Both the position numbers and the translations under genes were made by a program. DNA of 35,032 bases, taken from Fibrobacter sp. (GTDB taxonomy: Bacteria; Fibrobacterota; Fibrobacteria; Fibrobacterales; Fibrobacteraceae). The first letter of the stretch is position 1, and each line of letters begins with the position of its first letter. Of this stretch, positions 32,677 through 35,032 are shown piece after piece. The notes under the pieces were generated by a model. The model did no database searches, had not been told where the DNA came from, and saw only the letters and a list, made by a program, of their open reading frames with translations. The DNA is taken from positions 1 through 35,032 of the forward strand of contig JAILDK010000099.1 in the NCBI GenBank assembly GCA_024689485.1. The letters are read 5' to 3'.

Positions 32677-33480
32677 TTAATTCTTTTGCTGGGACTGCTT
32701 TTCGTCGATATTTCTCAAAGCGTCCAAAATTAAACTGGTCGTGTCGGACTGCTGACTGATGTTGATTGTATCCGGCATCAGGTGCGTGTCCAACTTAAAG
32801 AGGGTATCATCGCTCCAAGAGAGCATCAGTTCCAATGCGTCCGGACCGGTAAGGCGTCCGCTCTTGGCACAGCAGATACGGCCTTCCTTGAACGCGATAA
32901 AGCCCGTTGCGCCGTTGCATTCAAACAAAACGGTACCTGTCACGCGGCTCTTTTCGAGAGTCTGCGCAAAGTCGATAAACGGGAGAACCTTTGCACTTGC
33001 GAGAAGGGAAAGGCTTTCGAATTCGTCGAGAGCCTGATTCTTGGCGCGAAGACGGTCCGCCGCAATCTTGTACAGACCGACCATGATGCTCGGATTCTTT
33101 TCGAGGAACTTGATGAACGAATCGCGGGAAAGATGCAACACGGTGCAATCTTCCAAAGCGATAACGGTATTGCTCGTCTTTTCGTTGCAAAGGATCGACA
33201 TTTCGCCAAAGCATGCGCCCGTTTCGAGCCAGCCGAGGGAATTGTAATGTCCATCCGCCTGCATTTTGCCACAAATCTGGGCACGGCCGCTCTGCAACAC
33301 ACAGAACGATTCGCCTTCACGATCGCCAGTGATAATCACATCACCCGCTTCATATTCGCGAATCTGGGAATTCAGCAAAAAGAAGTCAGCGGATTCACGC
33401 GGAATCTGCTGCAGAAAGGGAACTTCCCTTTCGTAAGATGCTGAAATCCAATCACCGATGCTAGAATGAGCTGCTGTCAT
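32677..33480 (-). CDS. Cyclic nucleotide-binding domain protein with DUF4388-like C-terminus
   Basis: The 267-residue cytoplasmic protein has an N-terminal Crp-type beta-roll (about 20-150). It includes EYEAGDVIITGDREGESFCVLQSG and the cassette GACFGEMSILCNEKTSNTV. In that cassette the arginine that normally contacts the cyclic nucleotide phosphate is replaced (KTSNTV rather than R-A/T-x-V), so cAMP or cGMP binding is doubtful. After a helical linker, residues 165-240 (SRVTGTVLFECNGATGFIAF, EGRICCAKSGRLTGPDALELML) resemble DUF4388, a domain common in signalling proteins. There is no DNA-binding helix-turn-helix, so it is not a Crp-type regulator. AGGTGAT precedes the ATG; the binding-protein gene ends 5 nt upstream. 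Confidence 0.78.
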   Translation of the reverse strand: MTAAHSSIGDWISASYEREVPFLQQIPRESADFFLLNSQIREYEAGDVIITGDREGESFCVLQSGRAQICGKMQADGHYNSLGWLETGACFGEMSILCNEKTSNTVIALEDCTVLHLSRDSFIKFLEKNPSIMVGLYKIAADRLRAKNQALDEFESLSLLASAKVLPFIDFAQTLEKSRVTGTVLFECNGATGFIAFKEGRICCAKSGRLTGPDALELMLSWSDDTLFKLDTHLMPDTINISQQSDTTSLILDALRNIDEKQSQQKN

Positions 33481-33485
33481 ATCAC

Positions 33486-34673
33486 CTAAATATTAGAAAG
33501 TTTACGATACCATTTGGACGGGATACTTTTAAAATAAGCCGGATGAAGCATTTTCGCCACGTCTAACAATAGAGAATCCGGTTTTACGACGGCACTTTCG
33601 TAAAAATCGATCCCGCCTTCCGGGCCTTGTCGCAAATCGTACTCGTAAATTTCCCCCGTTTTCCACACCGGCAAACGTTCCACGCGAGAATCCCGCGCAT
33701 AGATTTCCTGCATATTCTTCGCCGCTCCCGGATTGAACCACATCTCCGCCTTTTGCGCATCAGCAAAAGCCTTTTCAAACGGCAACGAGAAAGACGCAAC
33801 CGAAGAATCCTCGCGCCACAGATATTCGCCACCCGCATCGTGGATCAAATTCGCCATAAAGCTCTTGCCCGGAGAAGCGTACCACGTTCCCGAAGAAGGC
33901 GTTCCCGTCATCACCACAGGACGTTTTTCATTTTGCAAAAGCGAATCGAGCTTTGCCTGCAAGTCTTCGTACCGTTTTACTTTATCTGTAAAGAGGGATT
34001 CCGCAAGCGCTTCCTTCCCCACGATCAGGCCAAAGAACTTGAGCCATTCCGCCTTGGAAAGCGGACTGTTTTCCGTCCATTCCGAAGTCAGCACCACGGG
34101 CATCTTCAGTCGCGCGAGCTTCGGGAACGCATCGTGAATCGACTCGCCCATCGAAAAGGCAAAGATCACATCGGAACGGGATTCGTAAATCGCTTCCGCC
34201 GAAGTCGCCATGCCTTCGCCGACTTCAATGATTTTCAAAGAATCCACGCGGGCATAGAATTCCGGATTCGCAATGTACTTCTTCACATCGATCACGCCCA
34301 CGCGATCTTCTACGCCCAGCGCCGTCAAAAATCCGAGGTACGTCGAAGAGAGAATCGCAATGCGCTTCGCCGGAATTTTTACCGCCGGAAGCTCTGCCAA
34401 ATTCTGCGGCACGCTCTCCGGAGAAAGGGAATCCTTGAGCAGCCAGCGGAGCGGTTCCGCGGTCCCGTTCTTGACCCACAAAACGCGGAATTCACCGCAG
34501 CGGTTCACGCCAAAATTTTCGGCATGGGAAAGCGTCATATCCGGAACTTCGGTACAGTCCTCCGCATGTGCAGGAACGACCGCTTCGGGAAGCTTCAACT
34601 GGACAAAGAACAAATAGAGGATTCCCGCAACGAGCAGGACAAGAAACAGACGGAGCAGATTTTTCTTTTTCAC
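33486..34673 (-). CDS. Periplasmic binding protein of the siderophore/cobalamin ABC family
   Basis: The 395-residue protein has an N-terminal membrane anchor (about residues 6-25) without a clear lipobox. A two-lobed TroA/BtuF-type binding fold follows: AKRIAILSSTYLGFLTALGVEDRVGVID, SRSDVIFAF and WYASPGKSFMANLIHDAGGEYLW are typical of FepB/BtuF-like proteins that deliver iron chelates or corrinoids. No permease or ATPase partner is adjacent in this window, so the substrate is unknown. The start is a GTG at 34673 with no Shine-Dalgarno; TATGTTTG lies 4 nt (hexamer 6 nt) upstream. The next gene in the same direction encodes the cyclic-nucleotide-binding protein. Confidence 0.83.
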   Translation of the reverse strand: MKKKNLLRLFLVLLVAGILYLFFVQLKLPEAVVPAHAEDCTEVPDMTLSHAENFGVNRCGEFRVLWVKNGTAEPLRWLLKDSLSPESVPQNLAELPAVKIPAKRIAILSSTYLGFLTALGVEDRVGVIDVKKYIANPEFYARVDSLKIIEVGEGMATSAEAIYESRSDVIFAFSMGESIHDAFPKLARLKMPVVLTSEWTENSPLSKAEWLKFFGLIVGKEALAESLFTDKVKRYEDLQAKLDSLLQNEKRPVVMTGTPSSGTWYASPGKSFMANLIHDAGGEYLWREDSSVASFSLPFEKAFADAQKAEMWFNPGAAKNMQEIYARDSRVERLPVWKTGEIYEYDLRQGPEGGIDFYESAVVKPDSLLLDVAKMLHPAYFKSIPSKWYRKLSNI

Positions 34674-34677
34674 AGCC

Positions 34678-34685
34678 CAAACATA
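34678..34685 (-). promoter_or_regulatory. TAnnTTTG element placed for leaderless start of the binding-protein gene
   Basis: On the minus strand TATGTTTG fits TAnnTTTG exactly, and its hexamer TATGTT ends 6 nt before the GTG start. A TTG 22 nt further upstream could be the -33 element. No Shine-Dalgarno is present. Confidence 0.45.
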
Positions 34686-34800
34686 AAAAATTGGCGAGAA
34701 AAAGCATCAAAAGTCGGAATCCGCTATCTAAATGACCCTCTTTCTTGGACTTTTCCCGCGGAATTTTATAGAGCATTCGTTCGTAAAAGGATTTTTAAGC

Positions 34801-34806
34801 TATTTT
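34801..34806 (+). promoter_or_regulatory. -10-like element placed for leaderless start of the edge gene
   Basis: TATTTT ends exactly 6 nt before the ATG at 34813, and the intervening bases hold no Shine-Dalgarno. An AAAGGA further upstream (34786-34791) is more than 20 nt from the ATG, too far to act as ribosome binding site. Confidence 0.4.
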
Positions 34807-34812
34807 AATGTT

Positions 34813-35032
34813 ATGAAAAACAGAACACTTTCCATTCTTCTTTTCGTCGCAAGTCTTTGCGCAATAACGACTTCCGCATTCGCAGAACCTGAAGAAGGTT
34901 TCTATGAAAAGCATGATATCCGCGGATTCATTTCCTTTGGTGCAGACTACCGCGGCATGCGTAGCGCTTACGCAGACTACCTGAACAAGGTGCTCTTCAA
35001 CAAGAACCAGGGCTACATGGTTCAAGAAGTCA
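34813..35032 (+). CDS. Exported protein, N-terminal fragment (cut by window edge)
   Basis: The open frame of 73 codons runs off the right edge. It begins with a clear signal peptide (MKNRTLSILLFVASLCAITTSAFA, probable cleavage before EPEEG). The mature part so far, with HDIRGFISFGADYRGMRSAY, looks like the first strand of an outer-membrane or periplasmic protein. Too little is visible to name a family. It is divergent from the binding-protein gene with a 139-nt spacer, and its start lies 6 nt after a TATTTT hexamer. Reading frame, signal peptide and codon use all support a real gene. Confidence 0.75.
   Translation, partial: MKNRTLSILLFVASLCAITTSAFAEPEEGFYEKHDIRGFISFGADYRGMRSAYADYLNKVLFNKNQGYMVQEV

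Overview
This window is ordinary chromosome from a Gram-negative (diderm) bacterium, most likely of the Fibrobacterota or another FCB-group lineage. The clues are a lipid A/Kdo transferase gene (waaA), many lipoproteins, and a 2259-residue SprA-type protein, which is the outer-membrane translocon of the type IX secretion system and is known mainly from Bacteroidota and Fibrobacterota. Several -10/-7 elements also fit TAnnTTTG, the form described for Bacteroidota. The species assignment is inference. I see no insertion sequence, prophage, CRISPR array or obvious pseudogene. Coding density is high and most genes sit in tight operons with 1-8 nt overlaps.

Left part, 1-4800. On the minus strand are rpmB (L28, with its own promoter) and a four-gene envelope operon running from 4611 down to 297: fused ABC transporter, isoprenylcysteine methyltransferase-like membrane enzyme, waaA, ispH. 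A tRNA-Glu(UUC) follows on the plus strand with a clear promoter and terminator. Middle left, 4800-14600. A bile acid/sodium symporter-family transporter (plus strand) converges on a minus-strand string: sprA, two half-size chromate-transporter (CHR) proteins and an acyl-ACP thioesterase. Middle, 14700-17050. A solitary AIPR-family (abortive-infection-type) protein is followed by the only long gene-free stretch, 16642-17044, which is AT-rich and full of dyad symmetries.

Centre, 17045-23952. Plus strand: a metallo-beta-lactamase-fold lipoprotein, a leucine-rich-repeat protein and an S41 protease lipoprotein. Minus strand: an M23 endopeptidase and an FKBP-type isomerase lipoprotein. Plus strand again: a small XRE regulator, a YugP-type membrane zinc peptidase and a CxxC/coiled-coil protein. 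Right part, 23960-35032. A glmM-glmS-scpA operon (amino-sugar precursor synthesis plus condensin kleisin, with a very unusual acidic repeat tail on ScpA), uup and galE on the plus strand, then purM, a cyclic-nucleotide-binding/DUF4388-like protein and a metal-chelate-type binding protein on the minus strand. The window closes with the start of an exported protein.

Most functions are housekeeping: cell envelope, isoprenoids, amino sugars, purines and protein export. The less ordinary signals are four start codons lying exactly 6 nt after a -10-like hexamer with no Shine-Dalgarno (candidate leaderless mRNAs), a hairpin that presents the yugP-like gene's Shine-Dalgarno in its loop and has a competing partner, the lone AIPR gene beside a dyad-rich spacer, the repeat-bearing ScpA tail, and a cyclic-nucleotide-binding domain lacking the usual phosphate-contacting arginine.
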